Shown in pieces: positions 6,092 through 6,378 of a stretch of DNA of 6,378 nucleotides. The DNA is from an uncultured bacterium. Its GTDB lineage: Bacteria; Chloroflexota; Anaerolineae; JACIWP01. Every line of letters begins with the position of its first letter. Within the stretch, counting starts at the first letter, position 1. The stretch lies in NCBI GenBank assembly GCA_903872005.1, contig CAIQJD010000031.1, forward strand, positions 1-6,378, given 5' to 3'. Below the pieces are notes generated by a model that had not been told where the DNA came from, searched no databases, and was given only the letters and a program-made list of their open reading frames with translations. A program made the position numbers and the translations under genes.

Positions 6092-6378
6092 TCACTCCAA
6101 ACGCTTGCGGAAACGGGTCGCGGCGACGGCCAGGATGCCGACGCCGAAGAGGAGCAGGGCGCCGGCCTGGCCGGCCAGCGCCGACCATCCCACCCCTTTC
6201 AGGATGATGCCACGCACGATGACCAGCATATAGCGCAGCGGGACCACGTAACTGAACGCTTGCAGGACGCCGGGCATGGCCTCAATGGGGAAGAAGAAGC
6301 CGGCCATGAAGAGCGAAGGCAGCAAGATGAAAAAGACCAGCATCATCGCTTCCTGCTGTGTGTTGGAAACGCTGGAGA
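6092..6378 (-). CDS. ABC-2 type transport permease, C-terminal 94 residues (5' truncated)
   Basis: The frame is open to the window edge; the visible protein starts SSVSNTQQEAMMLVFFILLP, so the Met at 6346 is internal. The segment matches the end of ABC-2 permeases of the YbhS/YbhR/YhhJ type: the TQQEAM motif, a hydrophobic helix ending in AGFFFPIEAMP, the conserved VPLRYMLVIVRGIILKGVGW element, a final membrane helix (ALLLFGVGILAVAATRF) and the basic tail RFRKRLE. It would form the membrane channel driven by the two downstream ATPases. YbhFSR-type systems use two permease genes; a second one is expected upstream (beyond 6378) because none follows here. It ends 3 nt before the ATPase A start. 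Family assignment is firm despite truncation. Confidence 0.9.
   Translation of the reverse strand, partial: SSVSNTQQEAMMLVFFILLPSLFMAGFFFPIEAMPGVLQAFSYVVPLRYMLVIVRGIILKGVGWSALAGQAGALLLFGVGILAVAATRFRKRLE
6095..6098 (-). promoter_or_regulatory. Shine-Dalgarno for ATPase A, embedded in the permease stop region
   Basis: The coding strand reads GGAG directly before the permease TGA (6094-6092), with 6 nt to the ATG at 6088 and 9 nt to the second ATG at 6085. Either Met could be used; the first is slightly preferred by spacing. Confidence 0.55.

Overview
The window is dense, GC-rich bacterial DNA with about 25 bases of non-coding sequence between its two convergent transcription units and almost none elsewhere. 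Very frequent GCCGGC words, a RarA protein with an extra C-terminal domain, and the protein sequences overall fit a high-GC environmental bacterium. I suspect Chloroflexota (Anaerolineae or Ardenticatenia-like), but this is an impression and no marker gene here proves it.

Positions 2-1414 (+) hold the 3' part of a rarA (mgsA/ycaJ) gene. Its RarA C-terminal region runs in frame into a class I SAM-dependent methyltransferase-like domain of about 270 residues, which classical RarA lacks. A perfect 13-bp-stem palindrome (1407-1435) covers its stop codon and separates it from the convergent operon.

Positions 1440-6378 (-) hold the distal part of one operon for an ABC-2 type exporter of the YbhGFSR class. 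In transcription order it encodes the C-terminal end of a permease (6378-6092), ATPase A (6088-5120), ATPase B (5133-4129), a membrane-anchored HlyD/YbhG-type adaptor (4132-2729) and a second adaptor with a lipoprotein signal (2732-1440). Junctions are a 3-nt gap, a 14-nt overlap and two 4-nt ATGA overlaps, so translation is probably coupled. The promoter and the rest of the permease(s) lie beyond 6378.

The two ATPases look like the N- and C-terminal halves of E. coli YbhF as separate genes. Their defects are complementary: ATPase A has an intact LSGGM signature but Pro in place of the H-loop His, while ATPase B has an intact H-loop but a weakened LAGGW signature. This predicts a heterodimer with one consensus and one degenerate ATP site. 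The adaptors are also a paralogous pair, so the exporter looks built from duplicated, specialised parts. The substrate cannot be read from the sequence. Nothing here looks like a mobile element, CRISPR array or RNA gene, and no gene-free stretch exceeds 30 bases.
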